The notes: generated by a model from the sequence alone, not told the origin. A stretch of 64,000 nucleotides of DNA from Pyxidicoccus xibeiensis (GCF_024198175.1 NZ_JAJVKV010000003.1:62001-126000); one strand, 5' to 3'; positions 1 through 8,249 are shown, numbered from the stretch's first letter. Made by a program: numbers and translations.

Positions 1-1389
1 GCGCGCGGCGGTGCTGGCGTAGTCCTTCTCCCCCACGTCGAGCGCCGTGGAGCCGGGAATGGCGCGCCAGTGGTACAGCACGCGCGGCACGTGGCGGATG
101 CGCTCCGGCGTGGTGCGCTCCACCACGCGCAGGGCCAGGTCGTAGTCCTGGCTGCCCTCGAAGCCCAGGCGGAAGCCCCCAATCTCACGCAGGCGCGCGG
201 TGCGGTACACGCCCAGGTGGCTGATGAGGTTCTGTGAGCGGAACAGGTCCAGGTTCCACTCCGGCTTGAAGTACGGGTCGTAGCGGCGGCCCTGGCCGTC
301 CAGCTTGTCCTCGTCGCTGAAGACGATGTCCGCGTCCGGGTGCGCGTTGAGCTCCTCCACCACGCGGACCAGCGCGTCCTCCGGCAGCTCGTCGTCATGG
401 TCCAGCAGGGCGACGAACTCGCCCCGGGCCAGCTCCAGCGCGGAGTTGGAGGCCGCGGAGATGTGCCCGTTGGTGGCCCGGACGGTGAAGCGGATGCGCG
501 CGTCCCGCGCCGCATACTCCTCCAGCACCCGGCGCACCTCGGGACGCGGGGACGCGTCGTCCGCGATGCACAGCTCCCAGTGCGGGTAGAGCTGGGCCCG
601 CACCGAGTCGAGCGCCCGGCGCAGCCACACCTCGGGCGTGTCGTAGGTGGGCATCACCACGGACACGAGCGGCTTGAAGGGCAGCGCGTCCACCGTGCGG
701 CGCAGCTCCTCGCGGTCCGTGTCGGTGAGCGTCCCGTACTGGCGTATCCAGTCCTCGTAGCTCTCCAGCGACAGCAGGCCGCGGGACTTCTCGCCGAGCA
801 CCCCGTCCAGGCCGCGCAGCCCGCCCGCACGCAGGGTGCCGAGGTAGCGGCGCGCCACCTGGGGAATGCGCTCCGGCTCGCGCAGCAGGCGCAGGGCCAG
901 CGGCCACGCCATGCGCAGCGTCGCCTCCGCCTGCCCCAGCTCCACCGCGCGCGCGTCCGCCAGGTGGAAGCGCGTGCGCCGGTTCACCGGCCCCAGCCGC
1001 AGCGCGCGCGCCGCTTCCGGCAGGCGCACGAGCGCGCGCACCCGGCCACCGCTCGCCTCGGGAAGGCGGATGCTCACCGCCGCCCCCTCCCCGCCCGCGT
1101 CCACCAGCAGCACGGGGGAGGCGGCGTCCGCGGACTCCGTCTCCAGCGTGAGGGACAGCTCCGTCCAGCCCGAGGGCAGCGCCCCGGCCTCCGGCCTCAG
1201 CTCCAGCACGGCGTCGGGCCCGTCCGCCTCCCAGCCGTAGCGCCCGCCCTCCACCCGCGACGTGCCCTGGCCCGGCACCGCGGCCAGGCCCACCTGCCGA
1301 CGCACCAGCCCCCGACGCATCTGGCGCAATGGCCCCTTCGCCACGCGGGACCACACCCGCCGCACCTTGCCGCCTTCCTGCTCCGCCAT
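1..1389 (-). CDS. Family 2 glycosyltransferase (3' end outside window)
   Basis: The reading frame from ATG at 1389 stays open to the window edge, giving 463 codons, so the C-terminus is missing. The first ~235 residues are not recognised. From about residue 240 a GT2 (GT-A fold) domain starts with VSVVMPTYDTPEVWL, followed by the acceptor-side WELCIADDAS and the metal-binding stretch LLDHDDELP. Further on are IVFSDEDKLD and GSQDYDLALRV. Such enzymes transfer sugars from nucleotide-sugar donors to polysaccharide or surface glycan acceptors in the cytoplasm. It lies 5 bp downstream of a second GT2 gene on the same strand, so the two are probably co-transcribed for a shared glycan. The substrate cannot be told. 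Confidence 0.85.
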   Translation of the reverse strand, partial: MAEQEGGKVRRVWSRVAKGPLRQMRRGLVRRQVGLAAVPGQGTSRVEGGRYGWEADGPDAVLELRPEAGALPSGWTELSLTLETESADAASPVLLVDAGGEGAAVSIRLPEASGGRVRALVRLPEAARALRLGPVNRRTRFHLADARAVELGQAEATLRMAWPLALRLLREPERIPQVARRYLGTLRAGGLRGLDGVLGEKSRGLLSLESYEDWIRQYGTLTDTDREELRRTVDALPFKPLVSVVMPTYDTPEVWLRRALDSVRAQLYPHWELCIADDASPRPEVRRVLEEYAARDARIRFTVRATNGHISAASNSALELARGEFVALLDHDDELPEDALVRVVEELNAHPDADIVFSDEDKLDGQGRRYDPYFKPEWNLDLFRSQNLISHLGVYRTARLREIGGFRLGFEGSQDYDLALRVVERTTPERIRHVPRVLYHWRAIPGSTALDVGEKDYASTAAR

Positions 1390-1394
1390 TCGCC

Positions 1395-3659
1395 TCAGCC
1401 CCTCCGCGGCACGTCGCCGCCGCGTCCATCGGCCCCGAAGTGGGGATTGCAGAAGGGGTCACCCCGCCCCGCGCTCAGCAACGGCCCCACCCGTGCGCGC
1501 AGCTTCTCGGAGTCCGCCGCCACCCACGCGGCTGGCGCCCCCTCCGTGCTCACCAGCCGTGCATGGGGCGTGTACACCACTCGCAGCCCCCCGCCCACCG
1601 CGCGAAGGCACAGGTCCACCGCGCAGGCCTCCGCCGACCCGAGCGCCTCGTCCATGCCCCCGAGCCCCTCCAGCACCTCGCGCCGGCTCATGGCACAGGC
1701 GCCCGACACGGCGAGCAGCTCGCGAGGCCAGTGTGAGCCACCGAACGCGGCCAGCGCCGGGTCCGGCAGCCCGGAGAAGAGGCGCACCACGCTTCCGTCC
1801 GCCGCCACGCCCAGGCCCGCGTGCACCACCTCCCCCGCCGGCGTCACGAGGCGGGCGCCCACCACGCCCACGTCCGGGCGCAGCGCCTGCGAGGCCAGCT
1901 CTGACAGCCAGCCCCGCTCCGTGGGCACCGTGCCCGCGTCCAGGCGCAGCACCAGCGCGCCGCGCGCCTCCCGCAGCAGGCGGTTGGCCACGGCCCCCGG
2001 CGTCAGCCCTTCGGGAAGTGCCACGCGCCGCACGCGCGAGTCGCCCCCGGCGCCGGGCGTGCCCGCCGTGCCGCCCGGCCACGGCAGCAGGACCTCCAGC
2101 TCCACGTCGTCCGAGGTGTCCAGCAGCGCCGCCAGCTCGGGCGCGGGCGCCCCTTCACCGAGCGCGAGCAGCACGGACACGCGCGGCCTTGGCGGCAGCG
2201 GATGGCAGATGCGGTAGAGGCCGGGCGCGTGCGTCTCGACCTCGCCGGCCTCGCCCAGCCTCGCGAGGTGCTCGGCCACCGCGCGGCGGCCGGCCTCGGA
2301 GGCCGCGGGCTTGGCGCTGGCGTCCGTGGCGGTGGAGCCCGGCAGCGTGCGCCAGTGGTAGAGCACCTGGGGGATGTGGACGAAGCGCCGCGTCCGCTCC
2401 AGCAGGCGCAGCACCAGGTCGTGGTCCTGCGCGCCCTCGAAGCCGGGGCGGATGCCGCCCACCTCGCGCACCAGGGACGCGCGCACCACGAGGAAGTGGC
2501 AGACGTAGTTCACCGCCCGCAGCAGCTCGGGTGACAGCGCCGGCTTCAGGTAGGGCGCGAAGCGCCGCCCCTCCCCGTCCACCTTGTCCTCGTCCGAGTA
2601 GAGGACGTCCGTGTCCGGCGCGGCCTCCAGCCGCAGCGCCACCTCGGCGAGCGCGTGCGGCGCCAGCAGGTCGTCGTGGTCGAGGAAGCCGATGAAGTCC
2701 CCCGTGGCCAGCGCCAGCGCGGCATTGGTCGCACGGGCAATGCCCTGGTTCGCGGAGAGCCGGGTGAAGCGGATGCGCGGGTCCTCCTCGGCGAGCCGCC
2801 GGACGGTGGCCTCCACCCCGGCGGAGCGCGAGCCGTCATCCACGATGCACAGCTCCCAGTGCGGATATACCTGCGCCCGCACGGAGTCGATGCATGCCCG
2901 CAGCACGGGGCCCGGCGTCTCCCAGGCGGGCGTGACGAGGCTGAACCGGGGCCGCCGCTCCAGCCGCTCCACCGCGGCGGCGGCGGCAGGGACTTCGCGC
3001 GCCTCCTGCTCGCGACACCACCGCGCATGCACCTCCGGCGCGGGCAGGGCCAGGACGGGCCGGGCCACGCCCAGCAGGTGGCGCAGCCTCAGGACACAGG
3101 CGTGGTTGAAGGCCACCTGCCGCCGCCACACCTCGCGCCACAGTGGCAGCAGCGCGCGCGGTGCCCGGACGTCCGCCAGCACGTCACAGCGCGCCTCCAG
3201 TGCGTCCAGCCTCGCTCGCGCGCCGTCCGTGCGCAGCGGCCAGGACGGGCCGGACAGCAGCTCGACGACTGCGAGGTTCCAGGCGCGCTGGGCGCGCACC
3301 CACGGCTCCCGCAGCCACCGGGCCACGTCGCGCCCGGAGGCTCGAAGCACGGCCGGGTCCGCCAGCGGCGCCAGCTCCGCGCGGACCCGGGCCGGCAGCC
3401 GCGGCCCTGGCGCCTGCAGCAGCTCCGCGAGCAGCGCATCGAACTGCGCCTGACGGGCCAGCAGCGCATGCTGCACCGGCCCGAGTCCCGCCACCGCCAG
3501 CCGCTTGAGCCGGGTGATGGCGCCGCCCCAGCGCGCGCGATGGGACGGGGGCACGTCGAAGCCCATCACGTCCGCGAGCGCGGCCAGCGGCACGGGGGCA
3601 GGACCACCATCGATGGGACTCGCCATGGCGCGGTCAGGGCTCGCGGCGCACGAAGGCAT
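1395..3659 (-). CDS. Large family 2 glycosyltransferase with second degenerate GT-like half
   Basis: Encodes 754 residues (M12 at 3626 is an alternative start; neither start has a clear Shine-Dalgarno). Residues 1-230 are an Arg/Ala/Leu-rich region of unknown function. A complete GT2 domain spans about 235-460, with FSLVTPAWETPGPVLRA, ELCIVDDGSR, the DXD-like FLDHDDLLAPH, VLYSDEDKVD and GAQDHDLVLRL. Residues 490-740 look like a second, eroded GT-A domain (RVSVLLALG near the start, VSGACAMSRREVLEGLGG later) lacking an obvious DXD, so it may be structural. The gene is the first of a two-gene unit with the downstream GT2. The central domain closely resembles that neighbour, which suggests an ancestral duplication. 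Role: glycan assembly, acceptor unknown. Confidence 0.85.
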   Translation of the reverse strand: MPSCAASPDRAMASPIDGGPAPVPLAALADVMGFDVPPSHRARWGGAITRLKRLAVAGLGPVQHALLARQAQFDALLAELLQAPGPRLPARVRAELAPLADPAVLRASGRDVARWLREPWVRAQRAWNLAVVELLSGPSWPLRTDGARARLDALEARCDVLADVRAPRALLPLWREVWRRQVAFNHACVLRLRHLLGVARPVLALPAPEVHARWCREQEAREVPAAAAAVERLERRPRFSLVTPAWETPGPVLRACIDSVRAQVYPHWELCIVDDGSRSAGVEATVRRLAEEDPRIRFTRLSANQGIARATNAALALATGDFIGFLDHDDLLAPHALAEVALRLEAAPDTDVLYSDEDKVDGEGRRFAPYLKPALSPELLRAVNYVCHFLVVRASLVREVGGIRPGFEGAQDHDLVLRLLERTRRFVHIPQVLYHWRTLPGSTATDASAKPAASEAGRRAVAEHLARLGEAGEVETHAPGLYRICHPLPPRPRVSVLLALGEGAPAPELAALLDTSDDVELEVLLPWPGGTAGTPGAGGDSRVRRVALPEGLTPGAVANRLLREARGALVLRLDAGTVPTERGWLSELASQALRPDVGVVGARLVTPAGEVVHAGLGVAADGSVVRLFSGLPDPALAAFGGSHWPRELLAVSGACAMSRREVLEGLGGMDEALGSAEACAVDLCLRAVGGGLRVVYTPHARLVSTEGAPAAWVAADSEKLRARVGPLLSAGRGDPFCNPHFGADGRGGDVPRRG

Positions 3660-4022
3660 CCGGCGGCGGTCCGGCGGGAGGGGCCTGCAGCAAGCTCCCC
3701 CGCGCCAACCGGTCGCCGGGCGAAGACGGAACCTGGACGCTCGAACAGGGCATTCCCATCGACTCTACACCTCGCCTCCCGGGGAGGCCCTCCATAACGG
3801 GGGAGCAGACCCGGCATCCAGCGCCGCGAGCACGGCGGCCCCGTCCGGAGACCTCCGGCGAGAGTCCCGCCGGACGGCCGAGCGCGGTTTCCGTTGGACT
3901 TCCAGCCAGTTACGCCTCCCGGACCTCATGCCTGGCGGATGCAGGCGAGCGCGGCGCGGGCGGAAGGTCCCATTGCGGCGCGCGAGGCCCGGCATGACCG
4001 TAGTGGGACGGAGAATTCCACC
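3660..4022. other. Intergenic region, no gene seen
   Basis: This 363-base gap separates the divergent glycosyltransferase pair from the small plus-strand gene at 4023. I see no convincing coding frame in it. It holds an inverted repeat with 8-bp arms CCGTCCGG (3841-3848) and CCGGACGG (3870-3877) around a 21-base loop, which could be a weak RNA hairpin. Promoters for both flanking units must lie here but none is clear. Confidence 0.4.
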
Positions 4023-4331
4023 ATGGCCGAGCGCGACAGGAAGCAGGCAGGCATCCAGGACCCGCAGGACTACTACCGCAGCGGGGCGGGCCCCCGGCAC
4101 CAGGCGCAGGAGAAGGACGGCCAGCGGCGGGCCGGGACGCGGACTCCCGCGCCAGGAGAGGACCGGCAGCAGGAGCTGCACCCGCACACCATCGACCCGA
4201 CGGAGCGCACGCCGGGCGCCATCCTGGACGAGTTGCCCGATGGTGACGGCCCGCGCAGCGATGCCGGCACCAACCCCCTGCCCGACGTCTACTGGGCGGC
4301 CTACCCCGGCCAGAAGCCCGACGAGGAGTGA
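4023..4331 (+). CDS. Small hydrophilic acidic protein, unknown function
   Basis: A 102-residue protein beginning MAERDRKQAGIQ. The ATG at 4023 is preceded by GGAG about eight bases upstream. That site, together with poor codon quality upstream, makes this start preferable to the longer in-frame one at 3894. The sequence is rich in Asp, Glu, Gln, Arg, Pro and Gly, has no hydrophobic segment and looks largely disordered; the C-terminal part contains LPDVYWAAYPGQKP. I do not recognise a family. It is transcribed alone, facing the 2TM gene tail to tail. Confidence 0.6.
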   Translation: MAERDRKQAGIQDPQDYYRSGAGPRHQAQEKDGQRRAGTRTPAPGEDRQQELHPHTIDPTERTPGAILDELPDGDGPRSDAGTNPLPDVYWAAYPGQKPDEE

Positions 4332-4445
4332 GCGCCTGCGACAGCGTCATGGCACGTAGACGGACACGGGGATTCGCGCGGGTCGGCAGCAGCCAGGCCC
4401 CCGCGCTGCCACCGGGTCAGCCCGGTCCGCATCGGGGAGGTCGCT

Positions 4446-4886
4446 TCATGAACCTGGCGGAGTGCCCGGCTTTCCATCAGGCGGCGCATCCTTGTTGAGG
4501 ACGTTGAGCAGCGCGGCCTTGGCGTGGAAGGCCAGCCCCATCCCCCAGCCGATGGCAGGCCACTGCACCCACCAGCCCGGACCGCCGAGCAGGTCCATGA
4601 TGGTGAGCCCGCCCATGACGATGGTGTAGCTGAGGCCGTGCGTCGCGAAGTCGATGATGGCCTTGCGCACCCGCTGCCGGTCCTCCTGCTTCCGGGCGCG
4701 GGCGGCGAGCGCGGCCTCCACTGCGGCCTCGCTCAGCCCCATCTCCCGGGCCATCGCGTGCACGTCCTCGCGGGTGAGCGGCCGCTCCGCGTCCCCCGCC
4801 AGCGAGCGCGTGGTGGCCTCGCGGATGATGTCCGCCGCCTCTTCCTGCGAGAAGCGCGTGGGAGGTTGCTGCCGGGTGTCCGCCAT
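4446..4886 (-). CDS. 2TM domain-containing protein
   Basis: A 146-residue protein. Residues 1-70 form a soluble helical head in which LTREDVHAMAREMGLSEAAV resembles the helical repeats often found in front of 2TM domains. Residues 75-135 hold two hydrophobic helices: one around LSYTIVMGGLTIMDLLGG and one around WWVQWPAIGWGMGLAF. The pair fits the 2TM family of small membrane proteins, which also appears fused to histidine kinases or DNA-binding domains. The role of the stand-alone protein is unknown. It has its own short transcript and converges on the small acidic gene at 4023. Confidence 0.7.
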   Translation of the reverse strand: MADTRQQPPTRFSQEEAADIIREATTRSLAGDAERPLTREDVHAMAREMGLSEAAVEAALAARARKQEDRQRVRKAIIDFATHGLSYTIVMGGLTIMDLLGGPGWWVQWPAIGWGMGLAFHAKAALLNVLNKDAPPDGKPGTPPGS

Positions 4887-4997
4887 GGTCCACGGAAGCT
4901 AGGACGGACCGCCGGCCGCGTCGATATGCCGGAAGTCACACCGCGGCGCTCCGCGTCGAACGGGAGCGCGCGGCCATGGCGCTCACCGTTACCCTGC

Positions 4998-5017
4998 TTT
5001 CGCCGCCATTCGCGAAA
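4998..5017. promoter_or_regulatory. Inverted repeat upstream of kinase gene
   Basis: Arms TTTCGC (4998-5003) and GCGAAA (5012-5017) flank an 8-base loop, 30 bases before the kinase start at 5047, in the gap shared with the divergent 2TM gene. It may be an operator; no regulator can be assigned. Confidence 0.3.
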
Positions 5018-5046
5018 AGCGGAGCGCTCGACTACGCTCCCACCTC

Positions 5047-6825
5047 GTGACGCCCTACACGATGCTGCACCTGGCGCTCGCCGGAGCGTGTCTCGTGCTC
5101 GCGCTGGTGCACTTCGCGACCTGGGCCGCGGTGCGCTCCCAGCGCGTCCAGCTCTGGCTGGCGTCGAGCTTCCTGGCGTTCGCGGTGCTCAGCATCACCT
5201 CGGGGCTCACCAGCCGCGAGGCCAGCGCGGTGTTCGCCGACACGCGGCCCTGGCTGCTCTTCGGCGCCCTCACGTCAGTCCTCCTCCCCTACCCCCTCCT
5301 GCGCGTCGCGTGGTCGCTGCTGGACGTGCCGCTCACGCCCTGGCGGCGGGTGATGCTGGGCGTCACCCTCTCGCTCGGCGTGGTGCGGGTGGTCGACGTC
5401 TCCAGGGCCGTGCTCACGCTGCCGGTGAGCGGGATGACCTCGGAGGAGCTCGTCCGCGCGACGGGCCTGAGCCTCCCGCTGTTCTGGCTGCTGGCCACGT
5501 GCGTGGCCGGCACGTGGGCATTCGAGTCGACGCGGCTGCTGAAGCGCCGGGGAGCGATGGCGGCGGCCGTGTTCGTCGCGTCGCTCTGCGCGCTCGCGCT
5601 CCTGGGCCGGGAGCTCGCCATCGACGTCGGCTGGAGCACGGGGCCTCCGCTCTTCGCGCTCGTGGGGATTCCATTCCTCCTGCTCGCCTCCACCGCGCTC
5701 GCCATCCTCACCGCGCGCTCGCTGCGGGGCGCGGACCTGGGGACGGGCATCCACCGCTACCGCCGGCTCGTCCGGCTCGGGCGCGGAGGCATGGGCGAGG
5801 TGTGGCTCGCGGTGAGGACGGGCCGCGCGGGGTTCCATCGGCTCGTCGTCCTCAAGCGGATGCTGGACGAGGGCGGCGGCGAGGACCCCGCCGTGCGGCT
5901 CCACCGCTTCATCGGAGAGGCCCGCACCGCCGCGCGCCTCCACCATCCGCACATCGTGTCCGTCTATGACCTCGGGCAGGTGGACGGCGGGTGGTTCATC
6001 GTCATGGAGTACCTGAGCGGCGTGAATGTGCTCGAGCTCGTCCGGCGCGGCCGGAAGGGCGGCACGCTGCCGCTCGAGGTCGTCGTCGAAATCTGTCAGC
6101 AGGCGCTGCGTGGGCTGGCCTACGCACACGAGCGCGGCGTGGTTCATCGCGACATCAGCGCGGACAACCTCGTCGTGTCGTTCGACGGCGTGGTGAAGAT
6201 TGTCGACTTCGGCATCGCCCATGGCTCCAGCGAGGAGCAGGAGCGCGTCTCGGCGACGGTGACGGTGCCCTCGGTGACGCGGCTCACGGAGGTCGGCGGC
6301 ATCATCGGGAAGCTCGCGTACATGCCGCCCGAGCGCCGCGAGGGTGCCGCGGCCACCGCGTCCGGCGACCTCTTCGCCTTCGGCTGCGTCCTCCACGAGC
6401 TGCTGTTCGGCGGCCTCCCCGGTGCTTCCTCGGGGGCGCCCCGGCTGCCGGACCTGGAGCGCCCCGACGCGCCCGCCGCGTATCGCATGCTCCGGGACGT
6501 GGTCGACGTCGCGCTCCGCCCGCTGCCGGAGCAACGCTTCACGGACGCCTGGGCCTTCCAGCGCGCGCTGGAGCCCATCCGGCACACCCTTCCGGCGGTC
6601 GACCTCGCCCGCTGGCTGAGGGAGAACTTCGAGGAGCGCTGGCTGCGCGAGCGGGCCCTCTCGGAGCTCGGCGACCCCACGCCCACCGAAGTGGAGGCGC
6701 TGCTCACACGGCAGCTGCCCGCGCCTCCCAGCGGAGACCCGGAGGCCACGCGGCTCGTCGGACCGCGAGCCGCGCCAGCCGTCGGGGAGCAGGAGGCAAC
6801 GACCCTCCTCCAGCGCCCCCGCTGA
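5047..6825 (+). CDS. Seven-TM membrane Ser/Thr protein kinase
   Basis: A 592-residue Hanks-type kinase starting at GTG 5047 (ATG at 5062 is possible). Residues 1-228 contain about seven hydrophobic segments, for example ACLVLALVHFATWAAV, FLAFAVLSITSGL and FALVGIPFLLLASTALAIL. The catalytic domain follows at about 238-520. It has the glycine loop LGRGGMGEVW, the lysine in VVLKRML, the catalytic loop HRDISADN, the metal motif DFG in VDFGIAH and the APE equivalent PPERR. The catalytic loop has Ser where most kinases have Lys (HRDxK), a variant I associate with many myxobacterial kinases. Unlike typical bacterial kinases with one TM and an outer sensor, the membrane part is N-terminal and polytopic, so it may itself be the sensor. 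It stands alone in a plus-strand transcript. Confidence 0.9.
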   Translation: MTPYTMLHLALAGACLVLALVHFATWAAVRSQRVQLWLASSFLAFAVLSITSGLTSREASAVFADTRPWLLFGALTSVLLPYPLLRVAWSLLDVPLTPWRRVMLGVTLSLGVVRVVDVSRAVLTLPVSGMTSEELVRATGLSLPLFWLLATCVAGTWAFESTRLLKRRGAMAAAVFVASLCALALLGRELAIDVGWSTGPPLFALVGIPFLLLASTALAILTARSLRGADLGTGIHRYRRLVRLGRGGMGEVWLAVRTGRAGFHRLVVLKRMLDEGGGEDPAVRLHRFIGEARTAARLHHPHIVSVYDLGQVDGGWFIVMEYLSGVNVLELVRRGRKGGTLPLEVVVEICQQALRGLAYAHERGVVHRDISADNLVVSFDGVVKIVDFGIAHGSSEEQERVSATVTVPSVTRLTEVGGIIGKLAYMPPERREGAAATASGDLFAFGCVLHELLFGGLPGASSGAPRLPDLERPDAPAAYRMLRDVVDVALRPLPEQRFTDAWAFQRALEPIRHTLPAVDLARWLRENFEERWLRERALSELGDPTPTEVEALLTRQLPAPPSGDPEATRLVGPRAAPAVGEQEATTLLQRPR

Positions 6826-6876
6826 GGTCCGGCAGGCGCGCATCGAGCCTCCGGCCTCCGGGCCTGTACGTCCGGC

Positions 6877-6978
6877 CTACTTCTTCTTCTCTTCCTTCTC
6901 CTTCTTCTTCTTCTGCTTCTCCTTCGTCGTCAGCTTCGGCTTGTTGTCCTTCTTCGCCTTCTCTTGACCCTTGGGCAC
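6877..6978 (-). CDS. 33-residue Lys-rich small protein
   Basis: A GTG start at 6978 is preceded by a strong Shine-Dalgarno, AAGGAG, seven bases upstream. The protein begins MPKGQEKAKKDNKPKLTT and ends in an almost uninterrupted Lys/Glu run (about half of all residues are Lys). It resembles small basic proteins of the MPKGQ/MAKGQ type found in many proteobacteria, which have no known role; nucleic-acid or ribosome binding is a guess. The coding strand is strikingly A-rich (AAG/GAG repeats) compared with its GC-rich surroundings. It converges on the kinase gene. Confidence 0.65.
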   Translation of the reverse strand: MPKGQEKAKKDNKPKLTTKEKQKKKKEKEEKKK

Positions 6979-7217
6979 GGTGCGGCTCCTTGCGCTCGAC
7001 AGCGGAGGACCCCACCCTACCGCGCTCGACGGGAACGGCAACGTGCTCGCGCAGGACGCCGGGCAGGTCGTGGAGGGTACGCTCCCGGCGAGAGATGCCC
7101 GGAACGCGCCCACACACCACGGGCGGCGTTCCGCGCGGAGAAGCCCGAGGCCCTCGACCTGGTGGGCCTCGAGGGTGCACTCGACGTGCGTCCCAATTTC
7201 ACATCAGTCGTTATCAC

Positions 7218-7808
7218 ATGAAAGCGACGCGCCCCTATCGGATGACCGCGCGGGCGGACGCCGCGGCCGAGACGGGCCGTCGCATCCTTGCCGCGGCTTC
7301 CGAGTTGTTCCTCACCCAGGACTACGAGGACGTGACGCTGCAGGCAGTGGCCGACCGCGCGGAGGTGACGCTCCAGACGGTGCTGCGCCGCTTCTCCTCG
7401 AAGGAGGGGCTGGTGAGCGAGGTCGCGGAGGTGATGGGGCCGCGAATCGCGCGAGCGCGCGCGGTGACGACGCCGGGGGACGTCGCGGAGGCCGTGCGCA
7501 ACCTCGTCGGCAGCTATGAGGAGATGGGCCTGATGAACTGGCGGATGCTGCGCCAGGAGCACCGGATTCCCGTCCTTCGCGAGCTGCTCGTGGGAGCGCG
7601 TGCGATGCACCGCGCCTGGGTCGAGGAAGCCTTCGCCCCGCTGCTGCCACGACGCGGGGCCGAGCGGGAGCGGCGCGTGCTGCGACTCTTCGCGGCGGAC
7701 GACTTCTACCAGTGGAAGCTGTTCCGCATCGACCTGGCGCTCTCCCGCGCCGAGACGGAGCGGCTCATCCAGGACCCGGTGGCAGCGCTCGTGAAGGAGG
7801 GGACATGA
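7218..7808 (+). CDS. TetR/AcrR-family transcriptional regulator
   Basis: A 196-residue protein from ATG 7218 (ATG at 7242 is an alternative). The N-terminal helix-turn-helix reads ILAAASELFLTQDYEDVTLQ followed by AVADRAEVTLQTVLRRFSSKEGL, the normal TetR DNA-binding unit at about residues 20-65. The all-helical C-terminal part would be the ligand and dimerisation domain. Its stop codon overlaps the ATG of the following glycosyltransferase remnant (ATGA at 7805-7808). It therefore once headed a translationally coupled TetR-glycosyltransferase pair. The AT-rich stretch just before the ATG (about 7196-7217) may carry its promoter or operator. Confidence 0.85.
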   Translation: MKATRPYRMTARADAAAETGRRILAAASELFLTQDYEDVTLQAVADRAEVTLQTVLRRFSSKEGLVSEVAEVMGPRIARARAVTTPGDVAEAVRNLVGSYEEMGLMNWRMLRQEHRIPVLRELLVGARAMHRAWVEEAFAPLLPRRGAERERRVLRLFAADDFYQWKLFRIDLALSRAETERLIQDPVAALVKEGT

Positions 7809-7999
7809 GGCGTTTCCTGTTCGTGATGATGGACGCCGGAGGCAACGTGCCGCCGCAGCTCGGCATCGTCCGCCGCCTCGCCGCGCGCGGCCATGCGGTG
7901 CGGGTGCTCGCGGACCGGGTGCTGCGGCTGGAGCGCGCGAGCGACCTCGCCGTCGAGGAGCTGGAGTCGCTCGCGGGGTCGACGGCGGCTGCGGCCTGA
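7805..7999 (+). pseudogene. Truncated MGT/UGT-type glycosyltransferase remnant
   Basis: Only 64 codons remain. The N-terminus MRRFLFVMMDAGGNVPPQLG, then IVRRLAARGHAVRVLADRVL, matches the first beta-alpha unit of GT-B glycosyltransferases of the macrolide/flavonoid (UGT/MGT) type. Full-length members have about 400 residues and a C-terminal nucleotide-sugar domain, absent here; the frame ends in a short Ala run at 7999. ATG overlaps the TetR stop codon, as expected for an originally intact operon. About 60 bases after the stop lies the terminator of the convergent peptide cassette, so a deletion or rearrangement bringing in that cassette may have removed the rest of the gene. Confidence 0.65.
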
Positions 8000-8058
8000 C
8001 GGGGAGCCGCTCCCGCTCGATGCTGGCACGCCCGGACGGCCTGTCGGCCGGGCACAGC

Positions 8059-8088
8059 CGTTGGCGGGCGATGCTCCGCCCGCCAACG
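8059..8088 (-). terminator. Hairpin of peptide cassette A
   Basis: Perfect 12-bp arms CGTTGGCGGGCG and CGCCCGCCAACG enclose a six-base loop that reads GAGCAT on the coding (minus) strand. It begins 10 bases after the peptide stop codon. On the coding strand its core GGGCGGAGCATCGCCC is identical to the hairpin after the second peptide gene near 58.1 kb. Confidence 0.75.
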
Positions 8089-8098
8089 CTGCTTCGAC

Positions 8099-8167
8099 TC
8101 AGCCCGCCTCGTCGATGTAGACGGTGCAGCTGCGGGGACCGCCACGAAGCTTGGTCTTGATCTTCAT
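8099..8167 (-). CDS. 22-residue peptide, MKIKTK family, copy A
   Basis: ATG at 8167 is preceded by CCAGGAG with seven-base spacing. The peptide starts MKIKTKLRGGPRSC and has the tail TVYIDEAG. A second gene at 58011 encodes MKIKTKVRGGPRSC with the tail GPAPVLA. In the 14 shared codons the two differ at four bases; three are synonymous third positions and one is Leu/Val, so selection acts on the peptide and this is a true ORF. The basic N-terminal segment ending in Gly-Gly looks like a leader, and the divergent tail like a variable core. This is inference: no protease, radical-SAM, cyclase or lanthipeptide enzyme lies nearby. The function is unknown; a signalling peptide, RiPP-like precursor or antimicrobial peptide are options. 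Confidence 0.7.
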   Translation of the reverse strand: MKIKTKLRGGPRSCTVYIDEAG

Positions 8168-8249
8168 TGGGTGCTCCTGGTGTGAGGACTGCGTGAGCTC
8201 TCCAGCACGCGAGGGAACCCTTCCCGCGCGCGAGGAGTGCGGCAGTAGA
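8168..8249 (-). promoter_or_regulatory. Conserved promoter/5' UTR of peptide cassette A
   Basis: Reading the minus strand, a TCTACT box (8249-8244), CGCACTCCTCGCGCG (8241-8227), AGCTCACGCAGT (8199-8188) and ACACCAGGAG (8183-8174) occur in this order and nearly the same spacing before the peptide ATG as in the 58-kb copy (74 versus 72 bases from the CGCACTCC block to ATG). The TCTACT box may be a -10 element. The conservation shows that the whole transcription unit, not just the ORF, is shared. Confidence 0.6.

Noticed and set aside
340-2217. 625-codon plus-strand ORF over the glycosyltransferase genes
   Set aside because: It is antisense to two clear GT2 genes, and its translation is Arg/Gly/His/Pro-rich low-complexity sequence, as expected from GC-biased third positions.
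4023-4331. Toxin-antitoxin with the adjacent 2TM gene
   Set aside because: The genes are convergent, not in an operon, and neither resembles a known toxin or antitoxin.
8021-8056. Second hairpin (GCCCGG/CCGGGC) between the glycosyltransferase remnant and the peptide terminator
   Set aside because: Only six-base arms with a long loop in GC-rich DNA; not distinguishable from chance.
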